Shown here piece after piece: positions 34,805-46,387 of a stretch of 64,000 bases of DNA (the stretch's first letter is position 1; each line of letters begins with the position of its first letter). A model generated the notes under the pieces. It was given only the letters and a program-made list of their open reading frames with translations, was not told the DNA's origin and ran no database searches. Both the position numbers and the translations under genes were made by a program. Origin of the DNA: Helianthus annuus (lineage: Eukaryota > Streptophyta > Magnoliopsida > Asterales > Asteraceae). Where the stretch lies: positions 153,070,629-153,134,628 of the forward strand of contig NC_035446.2 in NCBI RefSeq assembly GCF_002127325.2, in the 5' to 3' direction.

Positions 34805-37800
34805 TGTCACACCCTGATATTTCCTCATATTACCGATGGGCCCGGCGGGTAGTATCGTGACGTAGTTGATATCATCACTGTCAATACACACAATATAATA
34901 GCATAGCGGAAGGCTTGATGAATAAACTATTACAAACTATAATGTCTGAGTGTCCGAATGAAAGAATATACATACTGGATTGTAATAAGATCCACAGGCG
35001 GATCGTAAAAAGTACAAAGAAACAAAATAACAGACTTCAGGTATCTTAGGGACTTGCAAGATCCTCTTATACAACACCTAATAGCTCCAGCCTATTACAA
35101 GAGGTACCTGTCAATCAGTCTTTAAGAAAATACGTCAGTTTACACTGGTAAATACAATTAACTGACTCTTTTGAAAATATTTATGAAAATTGATTTAAGT
35201 GCACATGGCACAAATTATTTATAACTTGGGACAACTATTTAAAATAATCTTGTATACAGATTTACATGTTTGTCTTACAATTGGGGCCGGTTGGAAGCCG
35301 GACATGATAACCGACTCACCACTTATAGAACCCACAAAGGAGTTATTCCCAACATGTGGGTTTACATTTTAGCATTTGCATCTGTCAGGTGTATGCCTAC
35401 ACCCCGTGCATAGGTCGTGGCCATTTTCAAATGAAATGAGCCGAGGATATCCAGGACACGGTCGAATTAACCCCCAATGTTTATGTTATCAAACAAGACA
35501 GATTAAAACGGGCTATGTAAATTTATTAATCACAATCCGATTAAATGATTTCATACCCGACCAAGTGGTATTATTATAATATCATATCCCAAGCCCGTAT
35601 AAGGGAAAATAAGTTAAAAGTATTTACCTGAGCTAATGTGAAAGGTAACTCAGCAGTAAAATCCTAAGCTGTATGAGGGTACCTTCTACTGGATACTATT
35701 TAATCTGTATAGAAGGTTTAATAACTTATTAAGATGCTAACGGGTCCTTAGCTAAGTCAAAGACTTAGACCGGCTAGCTAGAAAGAAACTTTACGGTTCT
35801 AAACGCTAGATTAAGCGGAGACCGGAATAGAATGTGGTTTAGACCCGACAAGACTGGATACTTGTATAATATGGGTAAACTAAACACATTCTGGAATTTG
35901 AGGATTTAATGATAAGGTTAGACCCGTTTCGGCTATTTTACGTAAACTAGTTACATAAACCGATCCGAACGCGTAAACGCGTAACGGGTAACCAAATAAA
36001 TTATATACAGGTCTTAAATGTTATTATGCTTAAAATATGTTAATACATCAGTAGGATGTTAACATATATGCCCAAAAAGTATTTAAAACCAATTTAAGTC
36101 CCGTAAGGGCATTTTTGTCATTTTAATAATTATAAAAGAGATTTTATAACAAACTGAAGTTCTGGTCTTTTGTAATCAGTAAAAATATTTAATTCATCTC
36201 ATTACATCAGTAAGATATTACATATATGTGAGATTTACCATTTAAAGCCAAACTATGCCCCGAAAGGGCATTTTGGTCATTTCACATAGGCTTTTAAGGA
36301 TATTTTTGGTAATCTGAGTTCATAACTTATACCTACTGTAATAATATTTAAATTTGTTTAAAAACTCAGTAGGTAACAAGTCTTAGGTGGTAAATATGAT
36401 TTTAAACCATACTATGCACCTAATTAGTGTAAAACTCGCTAATTGACGATAATCAAGATGTTTATGTAAATCTGATGTTTTGATCAGTTTTAAATGCTCA
36501 AAGTAATTTATTTAATGTATGAAATCAGTAGAAAAAATGTTTGGCATTCAAATCATTTGTTAATCTCATTTTATGCCTAAAAAGGGTATTATCGTCATTA
36601 ACCGAATTACACAAGAACTCTATGTTTTAAACAGATTATAATCTGACCAAAAATCTTAAAATTCCTTAAAAATAATATCTTAACAGTAGGTAATGAGTTT
36701 TGGTTCAAAATCCTAGTTTAGACATGCATTATGCAAGATATCGCAATTTAATTAATAAAAAGCTTCTAATTACGATATTGGGCATAACTCCTATTTGGGA
36801 CCAAGAACTGATGTCAAATTTTTTGGGACAAGTTTAAATATTAGTAGTAAAGGTTTTTGTCCTCTCACATTTCTAAAAATCTTATTTATATGTCAAAAGG
36901 GCATTTATGGCGTTTATAAGCATTTTAACAAGCAAGTGTATATAATTCAAACTACTAAGGACCAAACAATATAACTCCAGAGGGTTATACTACTGAGTAA
37001 TGTGGTCCTAATGGAAGCTTAAAACATGGGAAAATTAAGCTTGAACGGGTCAGAACTGAAAGTCAAAGCAAAAGTCAAGCTTTTACGACTTTCGGTTATA
37101 AACTGACCTTAAACGGATAATTGCCGGGTTAGGACTAATTAAACATGTTTTAATATTAATTACCAAGTCATTAGAATGTTAAAATACAATTTAGAACCTC
37201 TGTTTTATTAATTTAAATCATTTTTAAACTTTTGTCAAACTAGTTTGACCTGACAGTTAACTAGTCAAACGAAATAACTAGAAGGTGCCCTTTTAAGGGT
37301 TAATCACCTACTTTAATATGGTTCCATAACCACTTTCGTTTCGGTCAGTGGCTGGACCATTTGCGTTTAAACCGAAAGTCAAAGCTTAATTATGATAAGT
37401 TTGACTTTTCGGTTTTTAAACTAAATAAAAGGACTAAGCAGGTAATAAGACTCTTACTAATGGTCCTTGCTATCTTTTCTACACTTGTAATTCTTCTCCT
37501 AATCCTTGCAAGCTCCAGATATGAGTCATTTTGAAGTTGTTGCAATTGATGTGCATATGAACACACACTAATGCTCCTTATATACTAAATTCCAACTTCA
37601 TGGATCACTTGCAGCTGTTATGAGACCTCCTAGGATCACCCCAGGTGTCCTAGTGGATTAATAAAACCGTTTAACAGCCCCTAGGATCGATACAAATGAG
37701 AATAAGTCGGTTTGGAGCTGATAACCTGCACCTGGCAGGTGTTTTCTGCGATGAGCACTTCTACGCGGCCCGCGTAGACTTGTTAAGGGTCTTACGCGGC

Positions 37801-38411
37801 CCGCCTGAACCTGTTTAACAGGTTAAAACACTTTACAACTTGGCAGCTTTAGTCCCTGGTCGTTTAAAACCTCATTTAACCTCATTGTTGACATGAAAGG
37901 CCCTTGTGGTTAATTTGTTGAGGCTCAAGGATGTATAAACAAACTTCGTTAGGCTCGGTTTCGTTAAATATCACTATAAATGCAAGTTTCATCAAGTTGA
38001 CACTTTTTACCTAAAGTCTTGAAAACTCGCTTAACGATCTCGAAACCATGTGAAATTTTTTATCACTTATTCTTGAGAGTATATTTGAATATTTTGAAGC
38101 CTCGGGTTCGTTAAAAGGTCACTTAGAGGTCAGAATTAACATGTTGACACGTTTAACCCTTGTAGTTTTATAATCTTCCGATTATTTTAACAAACGACTT
38201 CTTATATCCATTTAATTATTCGTTTAAGAATATATATTCTTCACGTATGGTCATTCAGAGGCTCAAGTTTGGCATATTGACACTTTTAGTCCCTTCGCAT
38301 ACATAGTTTCACTGTTTAACAACTTTAGTCCTTCAAACTCAATCTTTCACATATTTAAAGTTTAGGACACGTGTCTATACATAATTGGACACGTTTATAC
38401 GTGGTGTTACA
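34805..38411 (-). repeat. Solo LTR, 3.6 kb, with 5-bp target duplication
   Basis: Runs from TGTCACACCC to GGTGTTACA. GCTTA is present on both sides (34800-34804 and 38412-38416). It is a close copy of the LTR at 46388-49983. No internal retroelement sequence adjoins it. It contains a TATA-like TATATAA (minus, about 37580) and internal repeats with the phrase AGGGCATTTTGGTCATTT. Confidence 0.92.
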
Positions 38412-39219
38412 GCTTAGATTTCCAACTCGGTTTATAATCGAGCCGAGTCCGAGTTTTGCCCTAGCTCGTGAACAACCCTAGTGGGTTGGGTCATGAATTT
38501 CCACCTAAGATGGTAGATGATGTGCTACACCGAAGGGAACCACCGTGGTTTGCATGGATTAAATCATAACAACCACGCACCATCTTTACCCTTTTCTAAT
38601 CTTTTGTTGTTTATCAAAATAAACGAAAAAAAGATGGTAGTTTGGGTCATGACCACACCATATAGGGTGGTGGTTTTGAACAATGAATGAGAGTGAGTTG
38701 ATATGACGCTGATGTGGAGGGTCATGATGGTTATGACGTTGACCACACCCTATAGCCTTAGTATGCATAATAATTTTATATTATTTTAATATTATAGCTA
38801 TTTTTAAACATATTTTGTTTTTTATTTATAACTTTTAAAATATAAGATTTTATTTTTTTTAATATATGATTGCGACGTGTTGAATTTTATTGACAGGATA
38901 TAAATTTCGTATAAAATCCATATAGGTCAAATATAATATATTTTTTATTTTAAAAATAATTTGGTTTTTCTTTTATTGCTTTTGATATATAGTGTTTTCT
39001 AGGATTTCGAATATACGGTTGCACCATGCTTAATTTTATTTGTGTTTCAATGTAAAATTTATTCAAAATCGAGCCGTATCCGCGCCCACCAGGTTCAATA
39101 GGTACATATTTAACGTGTGCCTAAAAATACTTTCTAACATAAACCACAACTTTTTACCAACAAAATGTTTTCTTATTTGTTATGTCTAGTTACCGATAAA
39201 GACCCCACAAAAAAAATAG
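38412..39219. other. Flank of the solo LTR (first copy of a duplicated segment)
   Basis: 38412-38917 matches 49984-50498 closely (an 8-bp insertion in the second copy is one visible difference). 38918-39219 is unique here. It contains the hAT-like and outer MITE ends, then host DNA. The small frames found here on the minus strand occur in both copies, but nothing supports coding. Confidence 0.75.
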
Positions 39220-39569
39220 TTATCACTTATTCTTGAGAGTATATTTGAATATTTTGAAGCCTCGGGTTCGTTAAAAGGTCGCTCAGAGGTCAGAATTAAC
39301 ATGTTGACACGTTTAACCCTTGTAGTTTTATAATCTTCCGATTATTTTCACAAACAGCTTCTTATATCCATTTAATTACTCGTTTAAGAATATATTCTTC
39401 ACGTATGGTCATTCAGAGGCTCAAGTTTGGCATGTTGACACTTTTAGTCCCTTCGCATACATAGTTTCACTGTTTAATAACTTTAGTCCTTCAAACTCAA
39501 TCTTTCACACATTTAAAGTTTAGGACACGTGTCTACACATAATTGGACACGTTTTTACCTGGTGTTACA
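39220..39569 (-). repeat. Truncated 3' LTR of element 2
   Basis: 350 bp corresponding to 38060-38411 of the solo LTR. The outer 3.2 kb is missing and is replaced by duplicated flank. It ends GGTGTTACA, directly beside the polypurine tract. Confidence 0.88.
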
Positions 39570-39585
39570 TCCTCACCCCCTTAAA
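39570..39585 (-). other. Polypurine tract of element 2
   Basis: Minus-strand TTTAAGGGGGTGAGGA just before the LTR start. Near-identical sequence is in element 3 at 61151-61166. Confidence 0.8.
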
Positions 39586-39605
39586 AGAAATCTCGACCCC
39601 GAGAT

Positions 39606-42600
39606 TTACTGGAATAAGTGAGGGTACTTCTGTCGCATAGTGGACTCAACTTCCCACGTATATTCGGGACCTCTACGAGCATCCCACTTGACCTTTACTA
39701 TAGGCACATGCTTCCTTCGGAGCTTTTTAACCTGTCGATCCTCGATCGATACTGGTCTTTCAACGAATCTCAGGCTTTCATCAATTTGTACGTGTTTATG
39801 AGACATAGCTAGCGATTCATCGGCTAGGCATTTCTTGAGGTTACAGATGTGAAACATATTATGAATTCCACTCAGCTCCTCAGGCAAGTTTAGCTTATAA
39901 GCTACATTGCCGACACATTCGCTAATCTCAAATGGTCCGATATATCTAGGGCTTAGCTTGCCCTTCTTACCAAAACACATCACACCTTTCCAGGGTGATA
40001 TTTTTAGTAAGACTTTATCGCCAACCTCAAACTTTAGAGGTTTTCGCCTCTTATCAGCATAACTTTTCTACCTATCCCTGGCAGCTTTCAGGCGATCACG
40101 AATCTGGATAATCTTGTCCGTCGTTTCAAGGACTATACCAGGTCCTGACAACTGAGCTTCTCCTATTTCTGCCCAACAAATAGGCATTCTACATTTCTTA
40201 CCATATAATGCCTCAAAAGGCGCAGCCTGAATGCTTGTATGGTATCTATTGTTATAGGAGAACTCGATCAAGGGTAGGTGATCATCCCAACTACCTCCCA
40301 TATCAATAACACATGCACGAAGCATGTCTTCCAAGGTTTGAATTGTACGCTCACTTTGCCCATCAGTCCGCGGATGGTAAGCAGTACTAAAATTCAAACG
40401 AGTGCCTAAAGATTATTGGAAACTTTTCTAGAAGTGAGAGGTGTATCTAGTATCTCTATCCGAGATAATAGACACCGGCACTCCGTGAAGAGATACTATC
40501 TTATCCACATATAATTGAGCTAACTTATCGGAGCTATGAGTCTCCTTAATGGGTAAGGAATGTGCTAACTTAGTCAGTCTATCAACTATAACCCATATGG
40601 TATCATTTCTGTGCCTTGTTTTTGGTAACTTGGTTATGAAATCCATGGTTACCATCTCCCACTTCCATGTGGGAAGGTCTGGCTGTTGTAGCAGACCTGA
40701 TGGCTTTTGATGTTCGGCTTTAATCTGAGCACAAGTTAGGCACTTAGCTACATGTGTAGTAATAGATTTCTTCAAACCTATCCACCAATAATTAGCTTTC
40801 AAATCCTGATACATTTTGTCACCTCCAGGGTGAACTGATTATTTGGAGTTGTGTGCTTCTTGGAGGATTACGTCTCGTAGTCCTCCGTGAGTAGGAACCC
40901 AAATTCTTCCATTCATTCTGAGGATTCCATCCTTACCAGGTGCTAACTGATCAGCAGTTACACCTAACTTTTCATTTGGAAGCTTAACTTCTAAAACAAC
41001 ATCTTTCTGTGCAGCTAATAGCCTTTCGTTCAGACTATTCTTTAGTTCAATGCTCTTGGCGTTAATTCTGATGGGTTTGACTCTTTCCTTTCGGCTTACA
41101 GCATCGGCGACTACATTCGCTTTACCTGGATGGTAGCGAATTTCGCAATCATAATCATTTAGAGTTTCCATCCAGCGGTGTTATCTCATATTGAGCTCTT
41201 TTTGGTTGAACAAATGTTGGAAACTTTTGTGATCCGAATAGATCACACATTTTGTTCCATATAAATAATGTCTCCACAACTTTAATGCGAATACAACGAC
41301 ACCCAATTCTAAATCGTGGGTGGTGAAATTCTTTTCATGCACTTTTAGTTGTCGTGATGCATAGGCAATCACCTTGCCTCGCTGCATAAGTACACAACCC
41401 ATACTGGTGTGTGAAGCATCACAGTATACGACAAACTCTTCAATTCCTTCAGGTAAAGATAATACCGGAGCATTGCTCAACTTTTGCTTAAGAATCTCAA
41501 AGGATTCTTGTTGCTTTGGACCCCAGTCAAATTTCACATTCTTACGGGTCAAAGAAGTTAATGGTGCAGCTATTCTCGAGAAGTTCTCAATGAATCTTCT
41601 ATAATATCCAGCTAAACCCAGAAAGCTGCGAATCTCTGTAGGCGTCTTCGGTGCTTCCCAATTCATAATGGCTTCTACCTTGGCGGGATCTACTTGGATA
41701 CCACGTTCACTAACAACATGTCCAAGGAATTGGACTTCACGAAGCCAGAACTCGCACTTGGAGAATTTAGCATACTACTTCTCCTGTTGAAGCAATCCTA
41801 AGATACATCGAAGGTGCTTCTCATGGTCAACTTGTCTACGAGAGTAGATAAGTATGTCATCTATGAAGACGATGACAAACTTATCTAAATATGGCTTGCA
41901 GACTCTATTCATGAGGTCCATGAATGCTGCTGGTGCATTAGTGAGCCCAAAAGGCATCACTAAAAAATCAAAATGTCCATATCTTGTTCTGAAAGCTGTC
42001 TTGGGCACATCTTCAGATATAACTTTTAGTTGATGATACCCAGATCTCAAATCAATCTTTGAGAAGAAGCTCGCCCCTTGGAGCTGATCAAATAAGTCGT
42101 CGATCATGGGTAAAGGATAGCGATTCTTGATTGTCACTTTATTTAATTCGCGATAATCAATGCATAAGCGCATTGATCCGTCCTTCTTTTTCACAAACAG
42201 TATTGGGGCTCCCCAAGGCGAAGAGCTAGGTTGTATAAAACCTTTTCCCAATAAGCTGTCCAATTGAGTTCTGAGCTCTTTCATTTCAGTAGGCGCTAAA
42301 CGATAAGGAACTCGGGCAATTGGTGCAGATCCAGGCAGAATGTCTATCCTGAACTCAACTTGCCTCTCAGGAGGTAATCCAGGTAATTCATCAGGAAAGA
42401 CATCAGGATACCCAGATATAATTGGAATGTCCTCGATCTTGGGCTTCAGTTCATTCACAGACACTTGTGCCATGTAGATGACACATCCGCTCTTCAAACA
42501 TTGCGATACCTTGAGAATTGACACATTGTTGGGTAATCCATATTGTGTATCTCCTTGAATAGTGACGGATTCACCAGAAGGGGTTTTGATAATAACTAGC

Positions 42601-44108
42601 TTTTTATCACAGGCAATCTGAGCTTGGTTATGCGACAACCAATCCATGCCCAAAACGATATCAAACCCAACCAATTTCATTGGCAAGAGGGATAGCGGGA
42701 TAGAATGATTCTTAATGGATATGAAGCATCCATCAAGAAGAGTTGAAGCTGTTTCTAAGGTACCATCGGCAAGCTCTACCTCATATTTTATGTCTAGAGT
42801 CTTAATAGGCAAATTCAGTGACTTACAAAACTTATGGTCTACAAAAGACTTATCAACACCTGAATCAAATAAGACTCTAGCATAATTATTATTAATGAGG
42901 AAGGTACCTGTTATGACGTTCTCATCGTTCACCGCTTCCCTCGCGTTCATTTGAAAAAATCTCGCATTCGTTTTCTTTGCCTCCTCGGGCTTCTTAGCAT
43001 TCTTGGGGCAATTTGTCTTGATGTGCCCCTTTTCATTGCAACTGTAACATGTTTCATCCTTGATATTCCGACAATCCACAGACTTATGCCCTTTCTTTTT
43101 GCAAATCCCACATGGTTTGGCTTGTGGGTCTTGGTTGCACTTTTCGAAGTGCCTTTTGTTGCAGGTTTTGCATCTAGGCTTGTCACTTGACTGCCCCTTT
43201 TTGGAATTAAAGTTCCCTTTACCCTTCTTGTTTGACTGAGGAGACTTGTCTTTCTCCCTCTTCCTCTTCCCATCATCAGTAGCTTTCTTTGCCCTACTCC
43301 TCACAACATCAAGAGCGAGGGACAAAGACAGATCCACAGCAGATCTATAAGTGGCTGGCTTAGAAGCCTTAACATTCCCTTTTAATTCAGGGGCCAAACC
43401 ACCGATGAAACACGCAATGCGTTTGGGTTCAAGGGTGACTAAATATGGTACAAGCTTTGACATCGAGGTGAAGCTAGTCACATAGGATCTACAATCCAGA
43501 TCCTTCATTAGCAAAGTGAGGAAGTCAGTCTCTATCCTCTCGACTTCATGTTGAGGACAATAAGTATCCTTCACCAAATCAACAAACTTGTTCCATGAAA
43601 GGTTATACAAAGGAACCTTTCCAGTGGCTTGCACTAATGCTTTCCACCAAGTGAGGGCATCGCCCTTGAAAGATTGAGACACAAACTTCATTATATCTTC
43701 CTTAGCACATCCACTGATGTCTATCACAGTATCCATTTCATCTAACCACCTCATACAGTCTATCGCTCCCTTTTCTCCTGTAAAATCCCTTGCTTTATAG
43801 GAGACAAAGTATTTATAGGTATAACCCTTGGTGTACCTGGGAGTCGGCTCGAGGACAATATGCCTCTGTGGTTCACTTCTCTGATTAGATGAGTGTTGAG
43901 ACTCACTTTTCTTCTGAGTATGCGAATGAGAATGGGACTTTGAATGAGTTTTGGACCGAACATTACTCAGATCCTTGAATATCTTATCCATCGCTTGAGC
44001 AACCGCGGTGTCAATCATTGCTTGCAATTCAGCATTTGTAAGATTTACTCTTGCTTCATTATTGTTTTCTTCTCGCGGATGGCTATTTGCCTCGTCAGAT
44101 CCAGTCAT
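39606..44108 (-). pseudogene. gag-pol of Ty3/gypsy element 2, five in-frame stops
   Basis: ATG at 44108. The frame codes Gag ([12 protein letters not shown]), zinc knuckles (CKTC..., [28 protein letters not shown]), protease (LFDSGVD, where the usual Ala is Val), reverse transcriptase (FIDDILIYS), RNase H, integrase and the chromodomain-like end. Premature stops lie at 41775-41777, 41181-41183, 40839-40841, 40428-40430 and 40068-40070. All remaining pieces stay in the same frame, so there is no net frameshift over 4.5 kb. By comparison with element 3 the stops replace Leu, Gln, Tyr, Trp and Gln codons. Confidence 0.93.
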
Positions 44109-44645
44109 TTTTCGAGTACTATATCAAACAATAATGATTTATTTAAATAATTCACCATATCGATGATTAGATAGTCATGGTATTATTAAACCATATAGAC
44201 CATTTTAAGTAATAATTAATAATCAATAGAATATAATTCTTTATATTTATTAGACAGGGGAATTATAAATCACAACTGTCAATGTCATAAAAGACATTTT
44301 TATTTACACAAGGCTCGTCTCGAAGGACATTTAGATAGCTCAGAAGGCTTTGTCACAGGGACGATTCGAATAATACTAATGATCTCTTGGATCAGTGATC
44401 TTTTAAGGGTCGAACAAAGTTCATCGCCCTTTTTGACAAGAAGTTTATAAAATAAAACTATCATTGTCATTATTACACATTTGCTTATAAGCATACATCT
44501 CAAATGGATGTTTTAGGCGTATACATCATATTGATGTTTATTAGCCATGATTCACATTGATCATATAGGCTATTTATAAGTGACTTGGAAAGATCCAAGT
44601 ACATTTGAAAGCTTGTGTGGTTTTTGCGTACCGCACAACCAGGAA

Positions 44646-44671
44646 TGTTAACATGTTTTCAGATGTTAACA
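44646..44671 (-). other. 26-nt leader hairpin of element 2
   Basis: Stem TGTTAACAT / ATGTTAACA (9 bp) with loop CTGAAAAC on the sense (minus) strand. Identical to 56121-56146 of element 3, although the surrounding leader has diverged. Confidence 0.75.
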
Positions 44672-44852
44672 GGGATTTATTGTCTTAAAAAGGTTGTACC
44701 ATCATAGCCTTTTAATATTTTGGCTAGGTTATACCTCTAAGAACTTCTTTAGTAGATCAATTTAAATTGAAATGATATAATATGATGATGTAATAAGGTA
44801 CATATTAAAAATAAAAAATAAACTTCATTAAATCATAAAACTAGTACAAGGA

Positions 44853-44965
44853 TGCCCTAAACGGGACTTGAAACAATACAATGCCCACGCATGGGCTACA
44901 GAAATAGGAAATAAGTCCACACAGGGACTTGGTACTGAAAATAAAAATAATGTCCTCGCAGGGAC
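44853..44965 (-). other. CTGCGT-loop hairpin series of element 2
   Basis: On the minus strand, in order: GTCC-CTGCGA-GGAC (44965-44952), AAGTCC-CTGTGT-GGACTT (44930-44913), GCCC-ATGCGT-GGGC (44896-44883), then AGTCCCGTTTAGGGCA (44868-44853). It lies at the 3' end of the extra ORF, as in element 3. Confidence 0.75.
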
Positions 44966-44969
44966 TTGA

Positions 44970-46200
44970 TTAAAAGACAATACAAGATAAAATAAACAAC
45001 TTCATACTTCTTCTTGTCTTTAATAAGGCTCCCAAGGCCCTTGAGAAAGCTATTATGCTTCTTTTTGGTTTCATTTGCTTTATACTCAACCCTATCCAAC
45101 CTCTGTAAAATCTCTTGAGTTTGCTCCTGTTGGGGAGGAGGTTGCTGGTAAGGTGGATATTGGTACCCCTGCACCGGATATCCAGTTGGGTAAACTGGAG
45201 GGTAAGAAGAAGGATAAAGTGCATTGTATTATGCAGCTGTAAGGTATGGATCATGGTTTCCATAATCCGATGGATATCCAGATGGGTTTTCAAAAGGGTT
45301 GTACCTAGAAGAACCTGGGTAAGTCGGGATCGGGTTGTCGAAACCCACTGGCGGCGGTGGTGCATATGAAACCGGCGGAGGATTGTCTTCCTGCATTGCG
45401 TGCGAGGGTCCATCCATTTGGGGGTCCTCGGGGATAGGAGGGTAAGAACTTGAACCTTGAGGGGATGCGAACCGTGGTCCCCCACATACAGACATGCGAG
45501 CATTCCTCCTCCGCCTTGGTGGCTCGGGAGGTGGTTGAGGTGGCTGTTGAGGCGGCTCCTCAACAGGAAGAGGTGGAGGAGAGACTGCTTGAAGCTGAGG
45601 CTCAACCAAGGAGGTTGAGCAGGAGAGTTATGATATGAAGGGGTAAAGGCTCAATCATACGTGGCCAACCTTTCTTGAAATGAATCGGGCCCTTGGTACG
45701 ACGATCCTTGATGTGGAGAACCGCTCGAGATGCTGATAGGGTGGCCTGGTGTTCGGTTTGCATTTCTGGGTCTGGGTCGTCATCCATTTCCATCTCCTGG
45801 GAGAAGTGATCTTCGGCCCTAGAGGATTGAAACCCAGAAAGTCATTGACATAGTCATTAGGATTAAACTGGGCAAGAGAGTAGGTCGAATCCGAATGATG
45901 AAATGAATAAGAATGCAAGGAATGATAGGATTGGTGAGACTCATGTGAATGATGTGAATTATGGGAGTGATGAGAATGCTGGGGCTCGTCTGGAATAGGC
46001 GGCCCGAAAGATGGATGAAAAGAAGGTGACGAGCTCAAAGAGACAGAGTGTCTCGCTAGTTCGAAAGAATGGCCCCACTGGTTATGGGAGTTTGAGCTAG
46101 AAAACGACGCAGACGGGGTGCGCCGATGGGAAGGTCCTGCGTGTCCTGATGGTCCACCTCGCATTGGACCTTTTCCTTTTCCTCTTACTCTCGGCGGCAT
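44970..46200 (-). pseudogene. Extra ORF between PBS and gag of element 2, broken
   Basis: Starts MPPRVRGKGKG at 46200 and matches the element 3 ORF in AGPSHRRxPS, ARHSVS, FNPLGP, RRNARMS followed by GG, and the Pro/Gln-rich end with QEIL and a lysine-rich tail (SLIKDKKK). Frameshifts near 45790 and 45610 and a stop at 45229-45231 break it. The product is unknown. It resembles no Gag or Pol domain. Confidence 0.8.
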
Positions 46201-46331
46201 TGTTGATGATTAACCCTGTCAAAACAAGTAAAATAAAATAAAATATAAATAGCAAAGGAAAGTTAAGAATAAATCCTAGGTCACTCGCCTAGACTCAGAA
46301 GTCTAAGGAATGTGCTTATTGTGTCATTGAG

Positions 46332-46358
46332 ATTAAACACAAAAGATTTGTGTTTAAT
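46332..46358 (-). other. Post-PBS hairpin of element 2
   Basis: Arms ATTAAACAC and GTGTTTAAT (9 bp) with a 9-nt loop, directly after the PBS in the sense direction. Element 3 has the same arms at the same place. Confidence 0.7.
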
Positions 46359-46370
46359 TCAATCAATGTT

Positions 46371-46386
46371 GGCTCCGATACTAACC
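46371..46386 (-). other. Degenerate primer binding site of element 2
   Basis: Minus-strand TTAGTATCGGAGCC differs from the usual TGGTATCAGAGCC at two positions, consistent with an old copy. Confidence 0.75.
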
Positions 46387-46387
46387 T

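Larger units (their letters stand above)
33384..38480. mobile_element. GAGCTCG-rich hAT-like element, interrupted by a solo LTR
   Basis: Left end TAGCGCTGTTCGAAAAGCTCG and right end CGTGAACAACCCTA are inverted; the flanks GTGGATTG (33376-33383) and GTGGGTTG (38481-38488) agree at seven of eight bases. Own sequence: 33384-34804 and 38412-38480. The arms are rich in GAGCTCG/CGAGCC. Confidence 0.78.
33360..38761. mobile_element. Outer MITE of a three-level nested insertion
   Basis: Left end CTAAGCGGCATGGGGTGTGG (from 33360) pairs with right end CCACACCCTATAGCCTTAG (38743-38761). All of its length between 33384 and 38480 is later insertions, so the original element was about 300 bp. A second copy of its right end is at 50323-50341. 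Confidence 0.55.

Noticed and set aside
38564..38768. Small frames conserved at 50143-50349
   Set aside because: Conservation comes from the segmental duplication of flank and MITE, not from coding selection.
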